From Halanaerobiales bacterium (GTDB lineage: Bacteria; Bacillota; Halanaerobiia; Halanaerobiales; DATFIM01), in assembly GCA_035270125.1 (NCBI GenBank), contig DATFIM010000163.1:1-34662 (forward strand): a stretch of DNA of 34,662 nt, read 5' to 3'. Positions 24,282-31,599 of this stretch are shown in pieces (within the stretch, counting starts at the first letter, position 1; every line of letters starts with the position of its first letter). The notes under the pieces are model-generated. The model did no database searches. It had not been told where the DNA came from and saw only the letters and a program-made list of their open reading frames with translations. A program made the position numbers and the translations under genes.

Positions 24282-25070
24282 TTATCTTCTAAAAGTGGGT
24301 ATTTTTTCTTTATCTTCAGCTGCTTCCACCAGTTCTTTTGTTCTTTTAACATTTTCTTCATCAAATTTACTGAGATCTTCATTGTTTTCAATTGCTTCAT
24401 AAATTTCATCTAATTTTTCATAAGCAATTCCAAATTCTTTTTCGTCTCTATCTCCTTCATCTCCTCTACAACCACCGGTAGGAGGACGATTAATAATTTC
24501 TTCAGGTACACCAATTTGTTCTGCAAGCTCCCAAACTTCTGATTTAGTTAAATCCCCAATTGGTCTCATATCTGTTGCTCCATCTCCATATAATGTATAA
24601 TAACCAACTTTTATTTCACTTTTATTACTTGTTCCCATTACCACATAATTTAACTTTTCTGCTATATAATAAAGAGTCATCATACGTAAACGAGTTTGGA
24701 TATTTTGGTCTGCTGGGTTTGGAGTAGGTATTTTTGTTTGAGGCCAATAATCTCTTTCAACTTTTTCTATATCAATATTATGAAATGTTTTTTCTAGAGC
24801 CTCATTTGCATCTTTTACATTTACTTTAATGGTTTCTAAGTCAAATTTGTCAGCTAATTTCTGAGCATATTCAACATCTTTTGTTATAGTACCTCCAGCA
24901 GGAAGCATAACTCCAAGACTATTTTCACCAAAAGCTTCTTTAGCTAAAGCACCGACTACTGAAGAATCAATACCTCCGCTTAATCCTACAAGAGCACCAT
25001 CAGCATTTCTTTTTTCAACTTCTTTTTTCATCCATTCCTGTATTTCTTTACTAAGATTTTCTTTTACCAT
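24282..25070 (-). CDS. nadE: NAD synthetase, ammonia-dependent type
   Basis: This 262-residue enzyme lacks the glutaminase domain and so uses ammonia to amidate nicotinate adenine dinucleotide to NAD+. The PP-loop is LSGGIDSS (30-37). NPADQNIQTRLRMMTLYY and GTSNKSEIKVGYYTLYGD are conserved substrate-binding segments. It ends PTFRR. AAGGAGGT precedes ATG. It has a perfect-consensus promoter with a palindrome downstream, suggesting controlled NAD synthesis. It is monocistronic, because a strong terminator follows. Confidence 0.95.
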   Translation of the reverse strand: MVKENLSKEIQEWMKKEVEKRNADGALVGLSGGIDSSVVGALAKEAFGENSLGVMLPAGGTITKDVEYAQKLADKFDLETIKVNVKDANEALEKTFHNIDIEKVERDYWPQTKIPTPNPADQNIQTRLRMMTLYYIAEKLNYVVMGTSNKSEIKVGYYTLYGDGATDMRPIGDLTKSEVWELAEQIGVPEEIINRPPTGGCRGDEGDRDEKEFGIAYEKLDEIYEAIENNEDLSKFDEENVKRTKELVEAAEDKEKIPTFRR

Positions 25071-25090
25071 AATTATGAATACCTCCTTGA

Positions 25091-25110
25091 TTGGTAATCA
25101 TGATTATCAA
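25091..25110. promoter_or_regulatory. Palindrome between the nadE start point and ribosome site, likely operator
   Basis: TTGGTAATCATGATTATCAA is palindromic at 9 of 10 base pairs' worth of positions (one mismatched pair). It lies just downstream of the predicted nadE transcription start (about 25115) and upstream of the Shine-Dalgarno, a typical repressor position. It matches neither the NiaR nor the NrtR consensus that I know. Confidence 0.55.
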
Positions 25111-25121
25111 CTTCGTTAAAC

Positions 25122-25150
25122 ATTATAGGGAAGATGAGAAGCTATGTCAA
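25122..25150 (-). promoter_or_regulatory. Perfect-consensus SigA promoter of nadE
   Basis: On the minus strand, TTGACA (25150-25145), exactly 17 bp, then TATAAT (25127-25122). Both boxes match consensus fully. Confidence 0.88.
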
Positions 25151-25468
25151 GCTATATAGAATATTTTTTTAATTATATAGTCAATTAACTCTTTATTTCT
25201 TTGGAATATACATATATTTGGTTATTTGCGATAAAATATACATTATTTATGCAGCAATTTATAACTTTAATGTATAAAAAATATGTAATCATTTTACTGA
25301 AATATATTAATATTAAAACTTATAATGATATATTGAAGTAAAAAAATGAAGATTATTTTCAAATAAAATTTTATTAAATGCAGGATATAATATGTATATC
25401 AAGAATATTTGATATGGATAACTATTTATTTTATTAATAAATTTTTAAATAAAGAATGGGGGATTAAA
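25151..25468. other. AT-rich divergent spacer between nadE and nfnA
   Basis: This 318-base stretch has no convincing ORF. Near nfnA it has TATAAT (25386-25391) without a recognisable -35 box. Five bases on, the perfect inverted repeat ATATCAAGAATATTTGATAT (25396-25415; arms of 7, spacer of 6) overlaps the expected transcription start, a plausible operator for nfnAB. The rest is AT-rich sequence in which I see no further structure. A reading frame that extends nfnA upstream to 25409 lacks a ribosome site and is not accepted. Confidence 0.5.
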
Positions 25469-26287
25469 ATGTATAAAATTCTAGAAAAAGATGTATTGGC
25501 TCCTGCTATTAAAAGATTAAAAGTAAAAGCACCTTTAATAGCAGAAAAAACTAGACCAGGTAATTTCATAATTTTACGCGTTGATGACAAAGGAGAAAGA
25601 ATACCTTTGACAATTGCTGATCATGACAAAAATACAGGCATAATAACTCTCATTTTTCAGGAAGTTGGCTATACAACAAAATTATTAGGTTCTCTTGAAG
25701 AAGGTGAAAGTATTGAAGATATTGTTGGTCCCCTGGGACAACATATAGATGTTGAAGGTTATGATAAAGTAGTATTATTAGGGGGAGGTTCAGGAACTGC
25801 TCTTTTATATCCAAAAGTGAAAGCTTTTTATGAAGCAGGTTCTGAGGTTATTGCTATTACTGGAGCTAGAACTAAGAATCTTATTTTTCTTGAAGATGAA
25901 TTAGAAGAGGCCAGTGATCGATTATATGTAGCTACAGATGATGGTAGCTATGGTCACCATGGTTTTGTCACAGATATTTTAAAAGATATTTTAGAAGAAG
26001 AGAATGTAGATCTTGTTATGGCAATAGGCCCGGTACCAATGATGAAGGCAGTTACTGATATGACTAAAAAAGATAATATAAAAACAATAGTAAGTCTCAA
26101 TTCTCTGATGGTAGATGGTACAGGAATGTGTGGGGCCTGTAGAGTTACTGTAGGGGGAGAGACTAAATTTACCTGTGTAGATGGGCCTGCTTTTGACGGT
26201 CATGAAGTTGACTTCGATGAACTAATGAGTAGAATAAACTTTTATGAAGATGAAGAAGAATTAGTGCAGGAAGAAGAGGTGAAATAA
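25469..26287 (+). CDS. nfnA: NfnA-type small subunit of bifurcating ferredoxin:NADP oxidoreductase (sulfide dehydrogenase-like)
   Basis: The 272-residue protein has an FAD-binding barrel, an NAD-binding fold (VVLLGGGSGTALLYP, 101-115), and a C-terminal [2Fe-2S] site. The site includes C221, C224 (GMCGACRVTVGG) and C236 (KFTCVDGP), with an acidic fourth ligand expected from NfnA structures. With the next gene it makes the NfnAB complex, which couples NADH and reduced ferredoxin to NADP+ reduction by electron bifurcation. It is a hallmark of fermentative anaerobes. SudB-like sulfide dehydrogenase is the alternative label. Start ATG with GGGGGA six bases upstream. Confidence 0.88.
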   Translation: MYKILEKDVLAPAIKRLKVKAPLIAEKTRPGNFIILRVDDKGERIPLTIADHDKNTGIITLIFQEVGYTTKLLGSLEEGESIEDIVGPLGQHIDVEGYDKVVLLGGGSGTALLYPKVKAFYEAGSEVIAITGARTKNLIFLEDELEEASDRLYVATDDGSYGHHGFVTDILKDILEEENVDLVMAIGPVPMMKAVTDMTKKDNIKTIVSLNSLMVDGTGMCGACRVTVGGETKFTCVDGPAFDGHEVDFDELMSRINFYEDEEELVQEEEVK

Positions 26288-26288
26288 T

Positions 26289-27674
26289 ATGGCTTTGCAA
26301 AAAGAAAAAACACCAATGAAGAGTCAGGATCCCCAAAAAAGAATAAATAATTTTGATGAAGTACCTTTAGGATATACCGATGAAGAAGCTATGCAGGAAG
26401 CAGAAAGATGTTTACAATGCAAGCATCAGCCTTGTGTAGACGGCTGTCCTGTTAGTGTACCAATTCCTCAATTTATTAAAAAGGTAAAAGAAGGTGAATT
26501 TAGTCAAGCTAATGAAATTATTAAATCTAAAAATAATTTACCGGCTGTTTGTGGTAGAGTCTGCCCTCAGGAAGAGCAGTGTGAAGAAGTTTGTGTTATG
26601 GGAGAAAAATTTGAACCAGTAGCAATCGGTAAATTAGAAAGATTTGTTTCTGATAAAGCTCTTGAAAATGAAGATGAGAAGGATAACAAAATTGAAAAAA
26701 AGAGAGATGAAAAAGTAGCAGTAGTAGGGGCTGGCCCTGCAGGATTAACTGCAGCTGCAGATTTAGCTAAAGAAGGATTTTCAGTTACATTATTTGAATC
26801 CTTACATGCTACAGGTGGAGTTTTACGATATGGAATTCCTCAATTTAGATTACCTAAAGAAATAGTAGATCAGGAAGTGGAATTAATTAAAAATTTAGGT
26901 GTAGATATAAAATTGAATACAATTATCGGTAAAACTTTAACTATTGATGAACTTTTTGAAGATGGTTATAAAGCTGTTTTTATTGGTGCAGGAGCGGGTT
27001 TGCCACGTTTTCTTGGTTTAGAAGGAGAAAATTTAAATGGAGTTTATTCTGCAAATGAATATTTAACAAGAGTTAATTTAATGAAAGCATATAAGTATCC
27101 TGAATATAAAACTCCTATTAAAGTTGGTCATAAAGTTGCTGTAATTGGTGGAGGGAATGTAGCAATGGACTCTGCCCGTACAGCTAAAAGATTGGGAGCA
27201 GATGAAGTTACAGTAGTATATAGACGTTCTGAACCACAAATGCCAGCAAGGGATGAAGAAATTGAACATGCAAAAGAAGAAGGAATAGAGTTTAAATTAT
27301 TAAATAATCCAGTTGCTTTTTATGGAGAAGATGGAAAGTTAACAAAAATGGAAGTTAAAAAAATGAAATTAGGTGAAAAGGATGATTCAGGCCGTAGACG
27401 TCCTATTCCTATTGAAGATTCAAACTGGATTATGGATGTAGATATTGTTATAATTGCTATAGGTCAAAGTCCTAATCCAGTTCTTACAAATAATACTCGA
27501 GGAATTGAAACAAAGTCCTGGGGTGGAATTAAAGTGGATGATAATTTAGAAACTACTCGAAAAGGAGTATTTGCTGGTGGTGATGTTGTTACAGGAGCTG
27601 CCACAGTAATTAAAGCTATGGGAGCTGGAAAAGAGGGTGCTAAAAATATTACTAAATACATTGATTCATTATAA
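26289..27674 (+). CDS. nfnB: NfnB-type large subunit (glutamate synthase small-chain-like, gltA homotetrameric family)
   Basis: Eight N-terminal cysteines (C41, C44, C49, C53; C88, C92, C98, C102) bind two [4Fe-4S] clusters. The FAD fold VVGAGPAGLTAAADL and the NADPH fold VIGGGNVAMDSARTAKRLG follow, then GVFAGGDVVTGAATVI. The 461-residue length fits NfnB/SudA rather than a full glutamate synthase. It begins one base after the nfnA stop, so the subunits are translationally linked. Its role is the NADP(H)-side, bifurcating flavin subunit of NfnAB. Confidence 0.9.
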   Translation: MALQKEKTPMKSQDPQKRINNFDEVPLGYTDEEAMQEAERCLQCKHQPCVDGCPVSVPIPQFIKKVKEGEFSQANEIIKSKNNLPAVCGRVCPQEEQCEEVCVMGEKFEPVAIGKLERFVSDKALENEDEKDNKIEKKRDEKVAVVGAGPAGLTAAADLAKEGFSVTLFESLHATGGVLRYGIPQFRLPKEIVDQEVELIKNLGVDIKLNTIIGKTLTIDELFEDGYKAVFIGAGAGLPRFLGLEGENLNGVYSANEYLTRVNLMKAYKYPEYKTPIKVGHKVAVIGGGNVAMDSARTAKRLGADEVTVVYRRSEPQMPARDEEIEHAKEEGIEFKLLNNPVAFYGEDGKLTKMEVKKMKLGEKDDSGRRRPIPIEDSNWIMDVDIVIIAIGQSPNPVLTNNTRGIETKSWGGIKVDDNLETTRKGVFAGGDVVTGAATVIKAMGAGKEGAKNITKYIDSL

Positions 27675-27694
27675 TTTTCAGGAGGGATATTTTT

Positions 27695-28552
27695 ATGTCA
27701 GCTAAAATAATTGATGGAAGCAAATTAGCAGGAGAAATCAAAGAAAATCTAAAGGGAGAAATTGATGAATTAAAAAAAGAAGGAAGAGTTCCAGGCCAGG
27801 CTACCATACTTATTGGTGATGATCCTGCAGCTAAATCGTATGTAAATATGAAAAAAAAGGTTGCAAAAAATTTAGGAATAAAATCTCAGGTTCATCAACT
27901 GGACTCAAATATTGAAGAAAAGGAATTACTAAATTTAATTTATGATCTAAATAATGATCCAGAAATTGATGGTATATTGATACAATTACCACTACCAGAA
28001 CATATTAATGAAACCAGGGTAATAGAAAATATGGATCCAACTAAAGATGTTGATGGATTTCACCCTCTTAATACAGGAAGGTTATTTAGTAATTTAGATG
28101 AAAATCTACATTTTGTTCCCTGTACTCCAGCAGGTGTTATGGAGCTTATAAAAAGTACAGGAGTAAAGATAAAAGGTAAAAAAGCTGTAATGGTAGGTCA
28201 TAGCAATATTGTTGGTAAACCTGCAGCTCATCTATTGTTGGATGAATTTGCCACAGTTACAGTTTGTCATATCCATACAAAAGATTTAGCTAAAGAAACA
28301 AAACAGGCTGATATTTTAATCAGTGCAGCGGGTAAAGCAAATTTAATTACTGAAGATATGGTCAAAGAAGATGCAATTGTAATTGATGTAGGTATAAATA
28401 AAGTAGATGGCAAGATCACCGGTGATGTAGATTTTGAAGCAGTAAAAGAAAAAGCTTCATATATTACTCCTGTTCCTGGAGGATCAGGTCCAATGACTAT
28501 TGCTATGCTAATGAAAAATACTGTTAAAGCCAGAAAATACCATGGAGTATAA
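27695..28552 (+). CDS. folD: Bifunctional methylene-THF dehydrogenase / methenyl-THF cyclohydrolase
   Basis: The 285-residue protein has YVNMKKKVAKNLGI (catalytic Tyr and Lys), QLPLPEHI, PTKDVDGFHPLNTGRL, PCTPAGVMELI, the NAD(P)-binding GHSNIVGKPAAHLLL, and PVPGGSGPMTIAMLM near the end. It interconverts 5,10-methylene-, methenyl- and 10-formyl-THF. The start has AGGAGGG upstream. xseA follows after two bases. Its neighbour nfnB ends 20 bases before, so transcription may continue from there. Confidence 0.96.
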   Translation: MSAKIIDGSKLAGEIKENLKGEIDELKKEGRVPGQATILIGDDPAAKSYVNMKKKVAKNLGIKSQVHQLDSNIEEKELLNLIYDLNNDPEIDGILIQLPLPEHINETRVIENMDPTKDVDGFHPLNTGRLFSNLDENLHFVPCTPAGVMELIKSTGVKIKGKKAVMVGHSNIVGKPAAHLLLDEFATVTVCHIHTKDLAKETKQADILISAAGKANLITEDMVKEDAIVIDVGINKVDGKITGDVDFEAVKEKASYITPVPGGSGPMTIAMLMKNTVKARKYHGV

Positions 28553-28554
28553 TA

Positions 28555-29769
28555 ATGGCACATAAAATATATTCAGTTTCAGAATTAAATAAATATATTA
28601 ATCAGATTATTAAATCAGATGAAATTTTGGCTGATCTTTATATTAAAGGTGAAATATCCAATTTTTATCATCATAATTCAGGCCATATGTATTTTACTAT
28701 TAAAGATGAAAAATCAGCTGTAAAGGCTGTTATGTTTAAAAGTAGAAATAAAAACTTGAAATATGATTTGAAGGATGGTCTGGAGGTAACTGCCCATGGA
28801 TCTATTGGTGTTTATGAACCACGGGGACAATATCAATTTTATGTTGATGATATAAATCCTAAAGGGAAGGGTTCTCTTTATCTTGCTTATGAGCAATTAA
28901 AAGAAAAGCTTGAAAAAGAAGGTTTATTTGCAGAAGAAGAAAAAGCAGATATTCCGGTTATACCTCACAAAATTGGAGTAGTTACTTCTCCTACAGGAGC
29001 AGCTATTAGAGACATTTTATCTGTTGTAAAAAGAAGATTTGAGAATGTCTCGTTACTTATTGTTCCTTCTTTAGTACAGGGAGATAGAGCTGCTTCACAA
29101 ATAGTATCTGCAATTAAATATTTAAATAAAAAAGAAGATATTGATTTGATTATTGTTAGTCGTGGTGGAGGTTCAATTGAACAATTATGGCCTTTTAATG
29201 AAGAAAAAGTAGCGAGAGCTATTTTTGAATCGAAAATTCCAGTTATAAGTGGAGTAGGCCATGAGACAGATTTTAGTATTTCAGATTTTGTTGCTGACCT
29301 TAGAGCTCCTACGCCTTCAGCTGCTGCTGAATTAGCTATATCTAATAAAGTAGATTTAGAGAATAAACTTGATAATTTAAGTAATAGATTAGAGAAAGCT
29401 GCAGAATTAAAAATCAAAAATAGAAAAGATAAGCTTAAATCAATTGCCGAAAAGCAAGTTTTTAGAAGACCAGAAAAATTGTTTTCTGATAAAATTCAAA
29501 AATTAGACAATCTTAGTTTAAAACTTGGCTGGAATATTAAGAAAAATTTTAATGAAGCCCAAAAAAAATTTAATCTTTTAAATAGTAAATTAGATAGTCT
29601 GAGTCCTTTAAAAACTATAAAAAGAGGATATAGTGTATTAACTGATGAAAATAATACTACTGTAAAGAGTAAGGATGAAATTAATAGAGGGGATTATATA
29701 TATAATATTTTAAAAGATGGAAAAATAAAAAGTGAAGTTATAGATAAAGAGGGTGAAAATCTTGAGTAA
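28555..29769 (+). CDS. xseA: Exodeoxyribonuclease VII large subunit
   Basis: This 404-residue protein has an N-terminal OB fold (about 1-100, with DLYIKGEISNFYHHNSGHMYFTIKD-type opening). The central nuclease domain has TSPTGAAIRD, SRGGGSIEQLWPFNEE, VGHETDF and DLRAPTPSAAAELA, then a long coiled coil (about 265-360). With XseB it degrades single-stranded DNA. GGAG lies eight bases before ATG. It overlaps xseB by 8 nt. Confidence 0.96.
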   Translation: MAHKIYSVSELNKYINQIIKSDEILADLYIKGEISNFYHHNSGHMYFTIKDEKSAVKAVMFKSRNKNLKYDLKDGLEVTAHGSIGVYEPRGQYQFYVDDINPKGKGSLYLAYEQLKEKLEKEGLFAEEEKADIPVIPHKIGVVTSPTGAAIRDILSVVKRRFENVSLLIVPSLVQGDRAASQIVSAIKYLNKKEDIDLIIVSRGGGSIEQLWPFNEEKVARAIFESKIPVISGVGHETDFSISDFVADLRAPTPSAAAELAISNKVDLENKLDNLSNRLEKAAELKIKNRKDKLKSIAEKQVFRRPEKLFSDKIQKLDNLSLKLGWNIKKNFNEAQKKFNLLNSKLDSLSPLKTIKRGYSVLTDENNTTVKSKDEINRGDYIYNILKDGKIKSEVIDKEGENLE

Positions 29770-30004
29770 AAAAAATGAAGATATTGAATTTGAAAAAGCT
29801 TTAGAAGAACTTGAAAAAATAGTAGAAAAACTTGAATCTGGTGATTTATCTCTTTCTGAGTCCCTAGATAATTTTTCAGATGGTGTAGAATTGATTAAAT
29901 ACTGTAGAAATGAACTAAATAAAGCTGAAAAAAAGGTTGAAACAGTTTTAAAAGATAATGAAGGTGAATTTGGAGATATAGTTCCTTTTGATGAGGAGGA
30001 GTAA
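29762..30004 (+). CDS. xseB: Exodeoxyribonuclease VII small subunit
   Basis: The 80-residue helical protein has the diagnostic FEKALEELEKIVEKLESGDLSLSESL. The start chosen is TTG 29762 within TTGAGTAA, shared with the xseA stop, with GAGGGTG upstream at the right spacing. A GTG at 29753 is in frame but overlaps that ribosome site. The acidic C-terminus (DIVPFDEEE) matches the family. It ends four bases before ispA; its last codons contain the ispA ribosome site. Confidence 0.93.
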   Translation: MSKKNEDIEFEKALEELEKIVEKLESGDLSLSESLDNFSDGVELIKYCRNELNKAEKKVETVLKDNEGEFGDIVPFDEEE

Positions 30005-30008
30005 AAAG

Positions 30009-30893
30009 TTGTGCAATATAATTGAGGACATTAACAAAAAGGCTGAAGAAGTTGAAAAAACTCTTAAAGAATTAATGAAGAGTTTTAAACCGGTTATTTC
30101 TAAAACACTCTTTGATTCAATGGAATATAGTCTCTTTTCTGGTGGTAAAAGAATTAGGCCTGTTTTGGCAATGTATAGTGCTGAAATTGTAAATGGTGAT
30201 CAAAAAACTGCCTGTAAGGTTGGGTCAGCTTTAGAGTTAATTCATACCTATTCATTAATACATGATGACCTTCCTAGTATGGATGATGATGATTACAGAA
30301 GAGGAGAAAAGGCGAATCATATTGTTTATGGCCCGGGAATAGCAATTTTAGCTGGAGATGGATTGTTGACTGGTGCTTTTGAAATTTTAAGTGATATGAA
30401 TCTTGAGCCTACTAAAAAAATAAAAATAATAAAGATAATAAGTAAAAACGCCGGAGCAAACGGTATGGTAGGTGGTCAGGTATTAGATCTTGAATCTGAA
30501 GATAAAGATATTGAAATTGAGGATTTAAAAAACATTCATTTAGCAAAAACAGGAGCTCTTTTTAAAGCTGCTATTCTAGCTGGTGCCTATACAGCAAATC
30601 CTACCAAAAAAGAAATTGAAGCATTTAAAATTTATTCTGAAAAGTTAGGTTTATTATTTCAAATAACAGATGATATTCTTGATATCATTGGCGATGAAAA
30701 AAAATTAGGCAAAGCAGTAGGAAGTGATGATCAATCAAATAAAAGTACTTATCCTAAAATTCTTGGTTTAAATGGAGCAAAGAAAGAAGCTGAAAAAATG
30801 TTTACAGAAGCTCAAAAATCATTGAATATTTTTGAAGGGAAAGCTACAAAATTAAATGAATTAGCAAAATATGTTTTAAATAGAGATCATTAA
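30009..30893 (+). CDS. ispA: Polyprenyl (farnesyl/geranyl) diphosphate synthase
   Basis: This 294-residue trans-prenyltransferase has GGKRIRP (45-51), the first aspartate-rich motif HDDLPSMDDDD (85-95), GNGMVGGQ-type segment and the second motif FQITDDILD (217-225). Tyr81, five residues before the first motif, is bulky and favours short products such as FPP. TTG 30009 is preferred, with AGGAGGA about 8 bases upstream; an extension to 29988 would place the ribosome site inside the gene. It supplies isoprenoids; dxs, for the first step of the MEP pathway, is 1.2 kb downstream. Confidence 0.93.
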   Translation: MCNIIEDINKKAEEVEKTLKELMKSFKPVISKTLFDSMEYSLFSGGKRIRPVLAMYSAEIVNGDQKTACKVGSALELIHTYSLIHDDLPSMDDDDYRRGEKANHIVYGPGIAILAGDGLLTGAFEILSDMNLEPTKKIKIIKIISKNAGANGMVGGQVLDLESEDKDIEIEDLKNIHLAKTGALFKAAILAGAYTANPTKKEIEAFKIYSEKLGLLFQITDDILDIIGDEKKLGKAVGSDDQSNKSTYPKILGLNGAKKEAEKMFTEAQKSLNIFEGKATKLNELAKYVLNRDH

Positions 30894-30917
30894 AATAGAA
30901 AATAGATTTACAGCAAA

Positions 30918-30946
30918 TTGAATGTGTATTTTTTCTATGTTATAAT
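30918..30946 (+). promoter_or_regulatory. SigA-type promoter of OLE RNA
   Basis: TTGAAT (30918-30923), a 17-bp spacer, perfect TATAAT (30941-30946). The predicted start is near 30953, twelve bases before the closing helix of the RNA. This implies independent expression of OLE RNA in addition to any read-through from ispA. Confidence 0.78.
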
Positions 30947-30952
30947 AATGAC

Positions 30953-31540
30953 AGTGTATAAAAATAGCTCAGATGGTGCAGTATTCTAGTCAACACCCTA
31001 TTTTTGAAGGCGGGCCTAAAAATCCGTCAAGGGCATATCGATGAAGTTTCTGGTATTGGCTGCTGACGCCCAGTCGGGGGTCGATACTGGGAGTTAAGGG
31101 ATAGGGGCGATCCACAATGGCATGTGGGCGTTGACCCCTTACCCGTGGAGGCCTGGATTTTCTAGTGGCCAACGGGAAATCCAGGTTTAACCTACCTGTG
31201 TCGAAAGATGTGGGTAGTGTAGCCTGCTTTGAAGTGGTAGGGGAGAGAGTGAACTGTAGTATATTCCATACCCGGAATAGTCTATAGTTTCCTGGAAACT
31301 CCTACTGCAAAAGAAGCTAGGGAATAAGAGGTGTTGTCAAGGAAAACTTCTAGACTGTCTGAGATGGATATACTGGGGATTAAAGTGTGTTCTTAGTGGT
31401 AATCCAGTTCTGTAAAGGGAGACCTTACAGTCAGATTTTAAAGGGAAACCACCTGATTGGCGACAATAAGGGAATCTGCAGGGAAAACCTACTGGACCTA
31501 AGTCACAGCATTTACCCAGGATATTACCATCTGAGCTAGT
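30953..31540 (+). ncRNA. ole: OLE RNA (ornate, large, extremophilic RNA)
   Basis: The roughly 590-nt stretch is GC-rich (33 G/C of 60 in 31021-31080, against 12 of 60 in 31561-31620) and has no credible ORF. Its ends close with a perfect 13-bp helix: TAGCTCAGATGGT (30965-30977) with ACCATCTGAGCTA (31526-31538). Other stems: CCCAGT/ACTGGG (31069-31074, 31086-31091); CCTGGATTT/AAATCCAGG (31152-31160, 31177-31185); and an 11-bp helix capped by GAAA (31192-31217). Size, structure and location between ispA and oapA-dxs match OLE RNA, a membrane-associated ribonucleoprotein linked in Bacillus halodurans to ethanol and magnesium stress. Termini are estimated. Confidence 0.92.
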
Positions 31541-31599
31541 TTTATATCTATCTTTATAATTATGATAATATTTTTTCAATAACTGAGGTGAATTAATAA

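Noticed and set aside
25409-25468. 20-codon N-terminal extension of nfnA
   Set aside because: No ribosome site, an atypical sequence, and a perfect GGGGGA/ATG pair at 25469.
28965-29417. 150-codon minus-strand ORF in xseA
   Set aside because: Antisense shadow; xseA is full-length in the other strand with all motifs.
30990-31172. 60-codon minus-strand ORF inside the GC-rich region
   Set aside because: It lies within the structured OLE RNA, has no ribosome site and an arginine/proline-rich composition caused by the GC-rich RNA gene.
31526-31560. OLE 3' closing helix as an intrinsic terminator
   Set aside because: The 3' arm pairs with the far 5' end of the RNA rather than locally, and the following sequence (TAGTTTTATATC) is not a proper T tract; transcription probably continues into oapA.
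31337-31579. 80-codon minus-strand ORF
   Set aside because: Antisense to the OLE RNA 3' half, including the closing helix; no coding signature.
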